Shown: positions 1-9,507, counted from the stretch's first letter. The stretch is 64,000 nucleotides of DNA from Cytophagales bacterium Alg240-R148 (GCA_900537185.1 LS999826.1:1506379-1570378); one strand, 5' to 3'. Program-made: numbers and translations. The notes: generated by a model from the sequence alone, not told the origin.

Positions 1-2366
1 TTTTTAATGTTTTCTTGATAGTCTATGGTAGCTTCTAAAATCTCAGCGCCTTGTTTGGCGTAAGAAGGTTCTCCAGAGTCTAACATTAATTGGGCCAATG
101 CAAAACTTGCATTCCAGTTGCTGGGGTCCTTTTCCAGAACTTTACTTAGAATGTTGGCCGCTTGGATGCCGTCCGTATATAAGCGGTTTTCATCAAAACT
201 GAAATAGGCATCAAAATACAACAGCTGGGCGTAGTTGGTCATAAAATTAGCCTTGTGTTTGTTTTTGGTTTTGTCTTTCTCAAACATTTTCAATACATCA
301 GCAGATAAATAAGATTCAACTGTTCCAAGCAGTAGTTTTTGTCCTTTAGTGCTATAAAGGTCTGTTTTTTTGAATTGTTCATAAATGGAAGTGAGGTTGT
401 TTTTGTTTACATCGATCCGTTCATCGGCGTTGTAGGTGTGTTCAAATCCTGCAAAAGCGGCACCGACCATTTTGCCGTAATCATTGAAGTTTAAAGGAAC
501 ATAGGTCATGTAAAACTCCAGCATCTCATCGGTTGATCCCCATCCCCAAAACATGTCTTGTGCAGGGTAAAATGGATTGTCGTGGTTGTCGTCAGAATTG
601 TCGTATACAAAGGTGCCTTCGATGATGCTGCCTTTTTTGACTACAAGTGGTGCCCGGAGAGAATATACGCCTTGCCAGCGCAAATCCCAATCGACAATAT
701 GCAACAAGGGCACTCGGTTGCCATCGGGCTCTATGAGTTCCAGTTTTGCCTCCTTACCGATGTAGTGCATGTGTGGTATAAAATCGATTAGTTTAATGTC
801 GGTAGGTACGTAGGTCCAAATGGTTTTGGTATAATTGCTATCTCCAGCCTTTATGTGCACTTGTTGGCTTCCGGTTATACAAGAGGAAGCAAATTCCGAT
901 ACTTCTTTTTCATCAGCGAAATACAATGCCACTTTGCTTTTATCTGTAGTTGCTTTGCCATTTAAGTGGTAGTGGTTTTCGATGGCCACTTGCGCATCGG
1001 CTTCGATGTAAAACCCAATGTTATCCGGATAAAAGCGGGCATCCACTCCAGGTGCCCAACCACCAATGCTTATGGCACTGCCAAACTCCATGGTTCCACC
1101 TTTTTCGAAAGCGTCATAACCCGGCAAAGGATCGGACTGGTCCAATTGATCCAAAGTGCCAGTATAATCGACAAATAACGTAGAATGGTGTACCACCGAA
1201 TTATCCCCCGCTTTAAACTCATAACCTTTGAGAATTTTACCTTTTGGCACCACGCCGTTCAATACAAAAACACGGTATTGGTCGTCGCCTTTGGCTGGCA
1301 ATTTATATGCTTCCATTTCTAGTACCATATCGGGCTTACCCATTTGCCATGTTTGTTTGGGTGCTTCATATGCGGGTAACAAATCTTCTTTTTTGCCTTC
1401 AGGCGTACCCTGTGCTACCCAGTCTTGGATCAATTTAATTTGATGGTCGCTCAAATAATGTTCGTTGCTGAACTTTCCAAAACCTGGCTGGGCTTTCCAA
1501 ATGGGCATGATTCGACTTTCTGTTACATATTGTATCATTTGCCCCCTCCTAGCGGCATCCTCGTAATTGCGCAATGGGAAGGGGCCTATAGCCTCGGGTA
1601 CATGGCAAGATTTACAATTGGCCCGCAATATAGGGTCTATGTGTTGGTTGAACTCTACCTTTTTTAACTCGTTTTCCCAAGGTTCAAATACACAACCCAC
1701 TGCTTTTTTATGCTGATAGGGCAATGACTGGCCTTTGGCTACCGCAGTGATGGCTTTTTGCAAGTCGGCACTTCTTTCTGTGTTATTGTATTTGCCTACA
1801 GCGGCATATTGGTCGTTGATTCTACCATAGTAGACCAATTTATCGTTGATGTCTAAAACAAAACTTTCTGGGTAAACTGAAGGAGACAAACGCTGCGCCA
1901 AATCACCATTTCCATCGTATAAAACAGGGAACTGTATGTCAAACTCTGATACGAAAGATTGTGCTTCGGCCAATTTGCCATGTGGAGCTGAAATTACTCC
2001 GTACAATTGTACCCCTTTTTCATTGGCCATTTTAGTCAAAGTATTTAGTTTCAGTATGTACCGCTGTGATATTGGGCAACCTTGTTCTATAAAAACAAGC
2101 ACCACTGGCATAACACGCCTGTTTTTTATGCCAATTTGGTGTACTTGCCCTTTAATATCTAAGGCCCGTACACCAATGATCTGCAGCGAGTCTAGCTTAG
2201 CTGCAGGTTCACCTATAGAGGGCACCCTAAGAATAGAGGATACATTGGTTGAAGGGATGCAAACCGTAATATCTGTTTTTTCTTTGTGCCTTTTTGTGAT
2301 AAAAGCAAAGGAACAGAACAAACCAAAAATGATAAAAAAGGGAAGTAGGTTGTGTTTCGATGTCAT
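1..2366 (-). CDS. Redoxin / cytochrome c / copper type II monooxygenase fusion (3' end cut by window)
   Basis: The frame opens with ATG at 2366 and is still open at base 1, so 788 residues are visible. A hydrophobic N-terminus (about residues 8-24) suggests export. It is followed by a thioredoxin/AhpC-like domain (GCPISQ near residue 90, one cysteine), then a c-type heme motif C251-K-S-C-H255. A PHM/DBH-like copper monooxygenase module comes next: H393-H394, H465/H467, H532-M-H534 and M615 in a DEM context. These match the two copper sites of peptidylglycine hydroxylating monooxygenase (HH plus H; HxH plus M). The C-terminus looks TPR-like. The family architecture is known in Planctomycetes, Myxococcota and Bacteroidota; the substrate is unknown. 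I infer a periplasmic copper enzyme with its own electron-transfer domains. An FNR-like palindrome lies 49 bp upstream. Confidence 0.85.
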   Translation of the reverse strand, partial: MTSKHNLLPFFIIFGLFCSFAFITKRHKEKTDITVCIPSTNVSSILRVPSIGEPAAKLDSLQIIGVRALDIKGQVHQIGIKNRRVMPVVLVFIEQGCPISQRYILKLNTLTKMANEKGVQLYGVISAPHGKLAEAQSFVSEFDIQFPVLYDGNGDLAQRLSPSVYPESFVLDINDKLVYYGRINDQYAAVGKYNNTERSADLQKAITAVAKGQSLPYQHKKAVGCVFEPWENELKKVEFNQHIDPILRANCKSCHVPEAIGPFPLRNYEDAARRGQMIQYVTESRIMPIWKAQPGFGKFSNEHYLSDHQIKLIQDWVAQGTPEGKKEDLLPAYEAPKQTWQMGKPDMVLEMEAYKLPAKGDDQYRVFVLNGVVPKGKILKGYEFKAGDNSVVHHSTLFVDYTGTLDQLDQSDPLPGYDAFEKGGTMEFGSAISIGGWAPGVDARFYPDNIGFYIEADAQVAIENHYHLNGKATTDKSKVALYFADEKEVSEFASSCITGSQQVHIKAGDSNYTKTIWTYVPTDIKLIDFIPHMHYIGKEAKLELIEPDGNRVPLLHIVDWDLRWQGVYSLRAPLVVKKGSIIEGTFVYDNSDDNHDNPFYPAQDMFWGWGSTDEMLEFYMTYVPLNFNDYGKMVGAAFAGFEHTYNADERIDVNKNNLTSIYEQFKKTDLYSTKGQKLLLGTVESYLSADVLKMFEKDKTKNKHKANFMTNYAQLLYFDAYFSFDENRLYTDGIQAANILSKVLEKDPSNWNASFALAQLMLDSGEPSYAKQGAEILEATIDYQENIK

Positions 2367-2414
2367 ATAAAGTAATATTTATGAAACAAATGTAAAGAAC
2401 CAGAAAGATCCATT

Positions 2415-2432
2415 TTTTGACTTAAGTCAAAA
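2415..2432. promoter_or_regulatory. FNR/CRP-like palindromic site
   Basis: The perfect 18-bp palindrome TTTTGACTTAAGTCAAAA stands 49 bp upstream of the minus-strand start at 2366. Its core, TTGAC-N4-GTCAA, has the half-site spacing of FNR/CRP-superfamily operators (FNR: TTGAT-N4-ATCAA). Redox control of the copper monooxygenase is inferred. Confidence 0.5.
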
Positions 2433-2514
2433 TCGCATTTTATCATGACTTTTCATAGAGTATGGTTGGATTTGTGTATGTTGTAGAGGGCCATTCTACT
2501 CCTCGGCCAACTCT

Positions 2515-3462
2515 AAGTTTTTTTTGTTTGACTTTTAATTTTCATTGGCTTTGGTGTATTGTTGTTTATTTTGATAAGAGCAGGGTAGTATCAATTTATT
2601 TATGAATTTGTTTTCCTTTTTCTCGCCTTTCATTTTTCCCTGTTGAAAAACGAAACAAAAAAACATTTCCAATTTAATTAGCCCTCGGCTTGCCCCATGG
2701 CATCCTCCGCTCAAAAACCAGCCCCGGCAGCAACACGGCCGTCTTCGCACAAGCCTCTAGAAATTGAAAACCAGCCCGCCATTAAAACATTGATTTTAAA
2801 TGCATCGAATATAGACCAAAAAGAATCAACCCAATACCCGACCTCTTTTAAATGGCGTCAAGAAAATACGGCTAAGTTTTAACGGTATTGAAATCCAGAT
2901 GTTTGAGGAGGGCAAAAATTAAGTTGTACATAGTTAATATCATCGAACAGCGCTGGCCGGACAAAACAGCGGGCCAAGCGCAGGCCTAGCGGGAAGAAGC
3001 TTTGTTTTGTCTTGATTTTTTGTTTCGTTTTGCATCAAGGCAAAATGAAAGGCTGGTACTGGGCCACCCCAGAAACCCCCACAACAACAAATAAAAGAAT
3101 ACCCACCACTAAATAATCGAACCAAAAAAAGACGAAACTAAAAGCAATGAACTTATTTTATCCGACCTCTTTTAAATGGCGTCAAGAAAATATGGCTAAG
3201 ATTTAACGGTATTGAAATCCAGATGTTTGAGGAGGGCAAAAATTAAGTTGTACATAGTTAATATCATCGAACAGCGCTGGCCGGACAAAACAGCGGGCCA
3301 AGCGCAGGCCTAGCGGGAAGAAGCTTTGTTTTGTCTTGATTTTTTGTTTCGTTTTGCATCAAGGCAAAATGAAAGGCTGGTACTGGGCCACCCCAGAAAC
3401 CCCCACAACAACAAATAAAAGAATACCCACCACTAAATAATCGAACCAAAAAAAACGAAACT
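2515..3462. repeat. Non-coding repeat cluster 1
   Basis: This stretch holds one copy of repeat module A (2520-2780; begins near CATTGGCTTTGGTGTATTG, ends near GAAAACCAGCCCGCC). Two copies of module B follow (2838-3161 and 3162-3462; each begins CCGACCTCTTTTAAATGG and ends ACGAAACTAAAA). The two B copies are nearly identical and in tandem, offset by exactly 324 bp. The same modules recur in three other clusters in the window. Open frames inside repeat with the element and carry no protein-like signal. The last bases of the second B copy supply the stop codon of the neighbouring minus-strand gene. Confidence 0.85.
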
Positions 3463-5023
3463 AAAAACCCACCCCTGCTTTAACCAACCCCTCCATAATA
3501 TGCTCTAACAAAGCACTTTCCTTAATATGAAGGCCTATAAGATACTTGGCTTTTTCTTTGAAATCTGGTCGGATTTCTAATAGTTCCTTGATATGGGGGA
3601 CAGCATCTTTTTTTCTGTTTAACTGCCCTAGAACTGCAATTCTTAACAAAGGGCCCCAAAAAAACATGGGTATGTAATACCGGTTGGCTTCGTTTAGCGC
3701 TTTTTCATAGTCAAATATTCTATAAAAACGCAAACAACGAACCCCGTACAGCCAGATAGGGAAATTCAAATTTTCTGTAAATACCTGGTCCAACATAGCT
3801 TCGCCTTTTTCCCATTCACCAAACAGACAACTGTATTGAGCAAAAACGCCCAATCGCAATGGGCTATGCGGTGCAGCGTTTAATCCTTCCTCTACAAGGT
3901 GAAAAAAGCGGTCCCTTTCGTTGTAATTAAAAGTTTTCTGCGCCATTATGGCTTGCACAATTTGATTGCGCGGGTTGAGTGCAAATGCTTTTTCAGCAAT
4001 TGCACCAGACTTTTCATATGCCCCTTCCAACCCTGGAATGTCCAAACTATGCGCATTGCCGTATAAATTGGCCATCAAAGCATTTAGAAGCGCCGATTCG
4101 GGTTCTTTTTGTATGGTAATAGAAATGGTTTCATATAGGTCTTGGTGGGTTTCAATAGAGAGTTTGGTTTGGTAAAAATACCACTTTAGCAATACTTGTT
4201 CTTCGCTGTAACTAGTAGGTTTGTTGGCCAGAAGATTTTCGTATTTTCTTTGATTTATTTGCCCTATTTCAGACCCCAAAATATTGGATAGTTGTAAAAT
4301 GATGTTTTCTTGAACGTCAAATAAATCATGTTCTTTTAGGTTGAATTTAAAACCTTCTCCCCAAAGCTGGGTATTGTGGTTTGTTTCCAGTAACCTCACC
4401 GTAAGTTTCGATTGGTTTCCAAACACCATCATATCGCCTTCAATAACGAACCCAACCCCTTGTTGTTCCAATTTTTCTAGAAGTTGGGAGTTGATGTTTA
4501 AATTGTTCTCTTGGAATGCAGAGCCTACTACTTGTAAATCGTCAAATTTGCTTAACTGAGAAGACAAACCCTGTGAAAACCCGTAACAGTAATAATCATA
4601 CTCTTTGTTTTCAGACAGGTTTTTAAAAGGCAGTACAGTAATGGAATTAAAGTTTTTTTGTGCCGGTAAAGGAAGCCTACTGTGGTTGGTTTTTGGTTCT
4701 TCTATGGTGATTTTTGGCACATACCGTCCTTTTGGAATTTCAATTTTTATGCTGTCTGTACGACCTTCTTCGAGGTAATACATTTTTAAAAGTCGCCTCA
4801 ACCGACCGGCATTGATGCGCACCAAAGCATTCTGATCTGGGTCAAATTTAGCTCCTTGTTTAAATACATCTACCCCAATGGAATAACCTTTTATTTGATC
4901 GCCTCTGCTTTCAAGCTTTTCATTTACCAAATAACTTAAAAAGCGACACATCATTGGCTTGCTTTTAAAATCATTACAGTTTACAATTTTTTCTAATTGT
5001 TGCTTAATATCCTCTGTATTCAT
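3461..5023 (-). CDS. TolB-like / TPR transcriptional regulator
   Basis: This 520-residue protein starts with a helix-turn-helix-like region (about 15-105) with an RINAGRLRRLL helix and a KGRYVPKI end. That resembles the winged-helix segment of CadC/adenylate-cyclase-type TolB regulators. A TolB/FlgO-like domain follows (SITVLPFKNLS, about 125-250) and then TPR-like helices to the end. No membrane segment is evident, so it is probably cytoplasmic. It diverges from the 5133-10997 genes, and a palindrome found twice in the window lies in the shared upstream region, making it the natural candidate regulator of that cluster (inference). The C-terminal GF and stop codon lie inside an intergenic repeat, so the original 3' end may have been replaced. 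Confidence 0.75.
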   Translation of the reverse strand: MNTEDIKQQLEKIVNCNDFKSKPMMCRFLSYLVNEKLESRGDQIKGYSIGVDVFKQGAKFDPDQNALVRINAGRLRRLLKMYYLEEGRTDSIKIEIPKGRYVPKITIEEPKTNHSRLPLPAQKNFNSITVLPFKNLSENKEYDYYCYGFSQGLSSQLSKFDDLQVVGSAFQENNLNINSQLLEKLEQQGVGFVIEGDMMVFGNQSKLTVRLLETNHNTQLWGEGFKFNLKEHDLFDVQENIILQLSNILGSEIGQINQRKYENLLANKPTSYSEEQVLLKWYFYQTKLSIETHQDLYETISITIQKEPESALLNALMANLYGNAHSLDIPGLEGAYEKSGAIAEKAFALNPRNQIVQAIMAQKTFNYNERDRFFHLVEEGLNAAPHSPLRLGVFAQYSCLFGEWEKGEAMLDQVFTENLNFPIWLYGVRCLRFYRIFDYEKALNEANRYYIPMFFWGPLLRIAVLGQLNRKKDAVPHIKELLEIRPDFKEKAKYLIGLHIKESALLEHIMEGLVKAGVGF

Positions 5024-5058
5024 TTAATAATGAGACTAATTATAGACTTTAAAGTTAC

Positions 5059-5085
5059 CCGTAACATACGGTTTTTAACTAACAT
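5059..5085. promoter_or_regulatory. Palindromic site, copy 1
   Basis: CCGTAACATACGG (arms CCGTA/TACGG around ACA) at 5059-5071 is followed by GTTTTTAACTAACAT. It lies between the divergent TolB-like regulator and the 5133 gene. A copy matching over about 27 bp with one mismatch lies at 9577-9603, upstream of the MscS gene. It is probably an operator or part of a promoter. Confidence 0.5.
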
Positions 5086-5132
5086 TTTCTAAAAAACTTG
5101 CCGAAGTTTACCTAGAGTTAAGCGCAAGAATT

Positions 5133-5390
5133 ATGAAAGGGTTGTTGAAAAATTATTGGTTAAATGAAATGTTGCAAGATTTCCCAAAATACAGAAACAG
5201 TATAGGAAGCCTACAAGATTCAATCGACACTGTTCTAGAATTGGCACAAGACTATTGTTTTTGCAAGCATCAAATAAGGATGCTTCGAAAAGGTGGAAAG
5301 CTAGAAATACTGCAGCAGTACCAGGATGTTTTAAAAGAATTAGAAGCAGAACTTGAACTTGTTTTGCACAACAATACATTAGATAAATAA
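5133..5390 (+). CDS. Small helical protein of unknown function
   Basis: This 85-residue protein is predicted to be wholly helical, with a heptad-like C-terminal half (EILQQYQDVLKELEAELELV) suggesting a short coiled coil. There is no signal peptide or membrane segment. It is probably real: it is the first frame after the divergent promoter region and ends 13 bp before the esterase start. I do not recognise the family. Confidence 0.55.
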   Translation: MKGLLKNYWLNEMLQDFPKYRNSIGSLQDSIDTVLELAQDYCFCKHQIRMLRKGGKLEILQQYQDVLKELEAELELVLHNNTLDK

Positions 5391-5403
5391 AATTACTACT
5401 ACA

Positions 5404-6984
5404 ATGAAACACATAAACAAAATAACAGGACAAAAGTCTATCTTGTTGTTAGCATGGCCCATTATCATGCTGCTCCTTTTTTTAGGCTGCCAGCCTCCTA
5501 AAGAGATGGGAACAGAAAAAAGCAAAGGTGAAGTAGTTCGGGATTTGCCCGATGTCAGTATTACTTCGGTAACGAAGGAAACTGATTTTGCACCCCACAC
5601 CAAGGTTAGTGGGACAATTGCCAACAACATCCATTTTGAATTGTTGTTGCCAGAAGACTGGAATGGAAAGTTCGTTTTTGGTGGCGGTGGTGGATATGTT
5701 GGTTCTGTAATGAACACCGCACTCGGGTTTGGAATAGTGGAACAAGGTTATGCAACAGTAGGGACGGACACTGGCCACGAAGGCCACCCGGTAGATGGGA
5801 GTTGGGCCCACAACGATTTGGAAGCGATTGTGAACTTTGGGCATATGGCAGTGCACAGAACCACCGTCAATTCCAAGGCCATTATAGAAGCCTTTTATGG
5901 CAAAAAGATTGACTATAGTTATTTCTTTGGTTGTTCTCGAGGTGGAGGTCAGGCATTAATGGAAGCGCAGCGGTATCCCGAAGACTTTGATGGGATTGTA
6001 TCGGGGGCACCGGCATATAACTGGACCCACGGCGTAGGGGCAGGCTTTACTCACAACCAACAACAAATGTTTCCAGACCCTACACAATTAAAGCAAGCTT
6101 TGGTTACTGTTGAAGATTTAGAACTGTTAGAAACAAGCTACTTGGCTCACTGTGATGCGTTGGACGGTATAGAAGATGGCATCATCAATGATCCCTTGGC
6201 ATGTGATTTTGACATCAATACGTTGTTGTGTACCGATGGGCAAAACACAAGTTGTTTGACTCTTAATAAAATTAAAGCGATACAAGCAGTTTATGAAGGG
6301 CCTAAAAATTCTAAAGGTGCCTTGTATTACGGTTTCCCAATAGGGGGAGAGACGGACCCTGGAGGTTGGGACCGATGGATAACAGGTGGCATAAAAGATG
6401 GCGCTGTAGAAGATTTTCAGGTAGGGGTTACAACAGAGGCGGAAGCACCTAGTGTACCCAATGGTGGTTTTGGTATAGGTATTGACATGATGAAATATTT
6501 CATTTATCAGGATCCTAACTGGAATTACACAGAATTTGATTTTGAGAATTTTGATGAAGATTCAAAAGCCATTGCCAATGCGTTGAATGCCACTGACCCA
6601 GACTTGTCTAAGTTTAGAGCCAACAACGGCAAATTGTTGTTGTTCACGGGTTGGTCGGACATGGCCATTTCACCTCTGGGTACTCTTGCGTATTACGAAC
6701 AAGTAGTCGGGTTAGATGCTAGCGCTACAGAGGATGTGCGTTTGTTTATGATGCCAGGTGTAATGCACTGTGCGGGAGGCCCAGGACCTTGGTTTGTCAA
6801 TTGGGTGGAAGCAATTGATTTGTGGGTAACCGGCCAAGAAAGTCCTGATCAGATTCCAGTGTACTTTGTGGATGAGCAAATGCAGGCAGCAGGGTCAAGA
6901 TTGCTTTGCGCTTACCCAGAAAAAGCCATCTACGATGGAAAAGGAGATCCTAAAAAAATAGAAAGTTTTACTTGCGGACAATAA
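5404..6984 (+). CDS. Tannase / feruloyl esterase family lipoprotein
   Basis: This 526-residue enzyme begins with a lipoprotein signal (lipobox LFLGC, Cys29), so it should be anchored to a membrane facing the periplasm or outside. The alpha/beta-hydrolase core carries the tannase-family CS-D-HC arrangement: C177-S178 in GCSRGGGQ, D419 in GWSDM, and H455-C456 in PGVMHCAGG. In known feruloyl esterases the two cysteines form a disulfide bringing Ser and His together. A lid-type calcium loop is visible (DALDGIEDG, 251-259). It likely cleaves ester bonds of phenolic acids or similar aromatic esters; the exact substrate cannot be read. It heads a compact run with MarC and the alkylsulfatase-like gene (12 and 27 bp gaps). 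Confidence 0.85.
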   Translation: MKHINKITGQKSILLLAWPIIMLLLFLGCQPPKEMGTEKSKGEVVRDLPDVSITSVTKETDFAPHTKVSGTIANNIHFELLLPEDWNGKFVFGGGGGYVGSVMNTALGFGIVEQGYATVGTDTGHEGHPVDGSWAHNDLEAIVNFGHMAVHRTTVNSKAIIEAFYGKKIDYSYFFGCSRGGGQALMEAQRYPEDFDGIVSGAPAYNWTHGVGAGFTHNQQQMFPDPTQLKQALVTVEDLELLETSYLAHCDALDGIEDGIINDPLACDFDINTLLCTDGQNTSCLTLNKIKAIQAVYEGPKNSKGALYYGFPIGGETDPGGWDRWITGGIKDGAVEDFQVGVTTEAEAPSVPNGGFGIGIDMMKYFIYQDPNWNYTEFDFENFDEDSKAIANALNATDPDLSKFRANNGKLLLFTGWSDMAISPLGTLAYYEQVVGLDASATEDVRLFMMPGVMHCAGGPGPWFVNWVEAIDLWVTGQESPDQIPVYFVDEQMQAAGSRLLCAYPEKAIYDGKGDPKKIESFTCGQ

Positions 6985-6996
6985 ACATATAAAGAA

Positions 6997-7671
6997 ATGA
7001 CAGGAGTAATAGAAATAGCATTATTAACGTTTTTGGCATTGTTGCCAATATCCAATCCATTCAGTACAGTGCCTTTGTATCTATCTTTGACTAAGGGACA
7101 TACCAAAGAATGGTCCAACCAGCAGGCTTTAAAAGCGGTGCTGTTCATGGCGGGAATTTTATTAACGTTTTTATGGTCTGGTGCCATTATCATTGAGTTT
7201 TTTGGTATTTCGATACCAGCCATACGTGTAGCGGGTGGTTTGATTATAATGAAGGTGGGGTTTGGAATGCTGAGCCCAAAAGAAACCGATGTAATTTCGG
7301 ACGAGGCCAAACAAGAATCTAAGAGCAAAAGCGATATTTCATTTACACCCTTGGCCATGCCTTCTTTGAGTGGGCCAGGTTCCATATCAGTTGTGATTAG
7401 TATGGCGGCCAGTGCCGACAATTTACCTGGGTATTTGTCTATTTCGTTGGGTGTTTTGGCAGTAGTGGTAGTGGCTTGGTTGGCCATGCGTGGCGCACCG
7501 TACATAGCTAAGTTCTTAGGGGTAACTGGTTTGGATGCATTGACTCGAATTATGGGATTTATATTGATATGTATTGCTTTCCAGTTTGTTTTAGACGGAT
7601 TTGGGGGATACATAGAAAGCGACCGTTTCATTCAACCAGTAATAGAGAAAATACAAACAATAATTAAATAA
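6997..7671 (+). CDS. MarC family membrane protein (first copy)
   Basis: This 224-residue protein has about six hydrophobic segments and the MarC/UPF0056 hallmarks: LLPISNPFSTVPLYLSLT near the N-terminus and LAMPSLSGPGSISVVI before the fourth segment. It is an inner-membrane protein; despite the name, the family has no proven role in multiple antibiotic resistance and its transported substrate is unknown. It starts 12 bp after the esterase and a second, more diverged MarC follows at 10386. Confidence 0.85.
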   Translation: MTGVIEIALLTFLALLPISNPFSTVPLYLSLTKGHTKEWSNQQALKAVLFMAGILLTFLWSGAIIIEFFGISIPAIRVAGGLIIMKVGFGMLSPKETDVISDEAKQESKSKSDISFTPLAMPSLSGPGSISVVISMAASADNLPGYLSISLGVLAVVVVAWLAMRGAPYIAKFLGVTGLDALTRIMGFILICIAFQFVLDGFGGYIESDRFIQPVIEKIQTIIK

Positions 7672-7698
7672 AGCAGATTTATTATAAAGTAAATAGTC

Positions 7699-9507
7699 AT
7701 GAAACGTTTAGTAAGTGTTGTTGTATGTGTTTCGGTCTGTTTAGTAGGCATACAGGTCAAAGGACAGCATAAAAACAAATACATGGGGGGTGGTGCTGAA
7801 CTCAGCACTATGCCCAATGGTGGAGTAATTAATAAAAAGGCAGCAGAGAAGATTGCCCAAACCTGGCCTGATACACCCAAAATTGTGTATGTAGCAGAGG
7901 GAGTTTGGAGCTTAGAAGGGTATGCCCATGTCAATTGTGGGGTGGTAGAAGGTGCAACCAGTCTGATAGTTTATGATACAGGCAATGATTATATGGATGG
8001 ACAAAAGTTTCTAAATGCCATCAGACAAGTAAGCGATAAGCCAATTAAAACCATCATTTACAGCCATGCACATTATGTTTGGGGTAGCAAACCATTACTA
8101 GAAAATGCTGTAGACTATACCGTGATTGGGCATTCTAACCTGAATAAAAACATATTGGAAAGTGGCGGTACTGGGGCCACCATTCCAGAATTGGCCCCAG
8201 TACTAACGGCTAGAGCTTATGAACAATTTGATGTATATACCCCAAATGAAGGACCAGATGCACCATTGGCATCTTCTCCATTAGGTAGTTCGGATAAGGA
8301 ATATATTCCGGTTACTATGCCTGTTGAAAATGGGCAGGAAATTGTATTAGATGGGGTTAGAATGCAGTTTTTTACAGAGTACCACAGTGATACCGATGAT
8401 TGTTTGATGGTGTACTTTCCGGATAAAGGACTTGTTATGAACAATTTGTATTGGCCAGTTTTTCCTAACCTTTACACTTTGAGAGGTGCCGTATACCGAG
8501 ATCCAACTCCATGGATGGAAGGCTTGCGAGTTGTTAGGGACTTGAATCCGGAGTATTTGATAAGCACACATACTTTTGCCATTAATGGCAAAGACAAAGT
8601 ATTGGAAGCAATTACCAACTACCACGATGGTTTGGCCTATGTTTACGACCAAACCCTACGAGGTATTTTAAATGGAGCAACCCCAAAAGAGCTGCAACAT
8701 TCCATTCAATTGCCCGAGCATTTAGCCAGTTGGCCCAACAACCAACTGACTTATGGCGAATTGGGGTACTACCCCGTTAATATTTATTACCATGCTTTGG
8801 GCTGGTACAATGGCAATGCGGCGAATATCAACCCGGTACATCCGGATATTGAAGCCAAAAAAATAGTAGAAGGTTTTGGTGGTAAAGAAAAAACCATGGA
8901 AGCCATAAAACAAGCCATGGAAAACAAAGAATATGCTTGGGCTACCCAGCTTTCGGATTATTTGTTTAAGGTATTCCCTAAGGATCCACATGTGCGACAG
9001 ATAAAGGCAGACGCCTTAAGAAAAATGGGACAGTTAACCATGGCATCCATCCCTCGTTCCTGGTATTTGTCTCAAGCGCGAGCCTTAGAGAACGTGGTGG
9101 AAATTCCACATGCAGTGATGCCTTCCGAAGAAGCAGTCTTGGAATCGGCACCTGGTACTTATGTTAATTTGTTACGTGTAAGAATTGACCCGCAATTGAG
9201 CACGGAAACAGATCAAGTAATTGCCATTGGTTTTACAGACATCGATAGCAGCAGCACCTTTGGGTTGCATATTCGAAAGGGTATTGTTGAATACATACCC
9301 AATGTAGATAGCCATTACCAAAAGGCAGAGGTAGGCATTTACCTTCCTCGGACTTTGTTTGCAGCCTATTATGTAGGGAACGTGTCATTGGAAGAATTAA
9401 TTAATAACAAGGCCGTGCAAATTAAAGGCGGGAAAAGCGCAGTAAAGGATTTGTTGTCTCAATTGGATACCGTTGAACCCAACAAGTCCAAACTTAAGTT
9501 TCATTAG
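7699..9507 (+). CDS. Alkylsulfatase-like metallo-beta-lactamase-fold protein with degenerate metal motif
   Basis: This 602-residue protein has a signal peptide (first ~22 residues). A metallo-beta-lactamase fold (60-330) is followed by an alkylsulfatase dimerisation region (about 350-450) and an SCP2-like C-terminal domain, the layout of SdsA1/BDS1 alkylsulfatases. Landmarks such as NLYTLRGA and RDPTPWMEGL are kept. The metal-binding HxHxDH motif is not: it reads H123-A-H125-Y-V-W128, so the Asp and third His are gone. The Glu ligands of the sulfatase family also seem replaced (YHSDTDD; MNN). It may be a non-sulfatase or inactive homologue, or bind metal differently. It sits in the run with the tannase-like esterase and MarC. 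Confidence 0.75.
   Translation: MKRLVSVVVCVSVCLVGIQVKGQHKNKYMGGGAELSTMPNGGVINKKAAEKIAQTWPDTPKIVYVAEGVWSLEGYAHVNCGVVEGATSLIVYDTGNDYMDGQKFLNAIRQVSDKPIKTIIYSHAHYVWGSKPLLENAVDYTVIGHSNLNKNILESGGTGATIPELAPVLTARAYEQFDVYTPNEGPDAPLASSPLGSSDKEYIPVTMPVENGQEIVLDGVRMQFFTEYHSDTDDCLMVYFPDKGLVMNNLYWPVFPNLYTLRGAVYRDPTPWMEGLRVVRDLNPEYLISTHTFAINGKDKVLEAITNYHDGLAYVYDQTLRGILNGATPKELQHSIQLPEHLASWPNNQLTYGELGYYPVNIYYHALGWYNGNAANINPVHPDIEAKKIVEGFGGKEKTMEAIKQAMENKEYAWATQLSDYLFKVFPKDPHVRQIKADALRKMGQLTMASIPRSWYLSQARALENVVEIPHAVMPSEEAVLESAPGTYVNLLRVRIDPQLSTETDQVIAIGFTDIDSSSTFGLHIRKGIVEYIPNVDSHYQKAEVGIYLPRTLFAAYYVGNVSLEELINNKAVQIKGGKSAVKDLLSQLDTVEPNKSKLKFH

Noticed and set aside
2940-3449. Two identical 61-codon frames as duplicated small genes
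   Set aside because: They lie within the tandem module B repeat, recur wherever the repeat occurs, and have no protein-like features.
6930-7631. Long minus-strand frame of 233 codons
   Set aside because: It is antisense to the well-supported MarC gene and its composition is that of a shadow frame.
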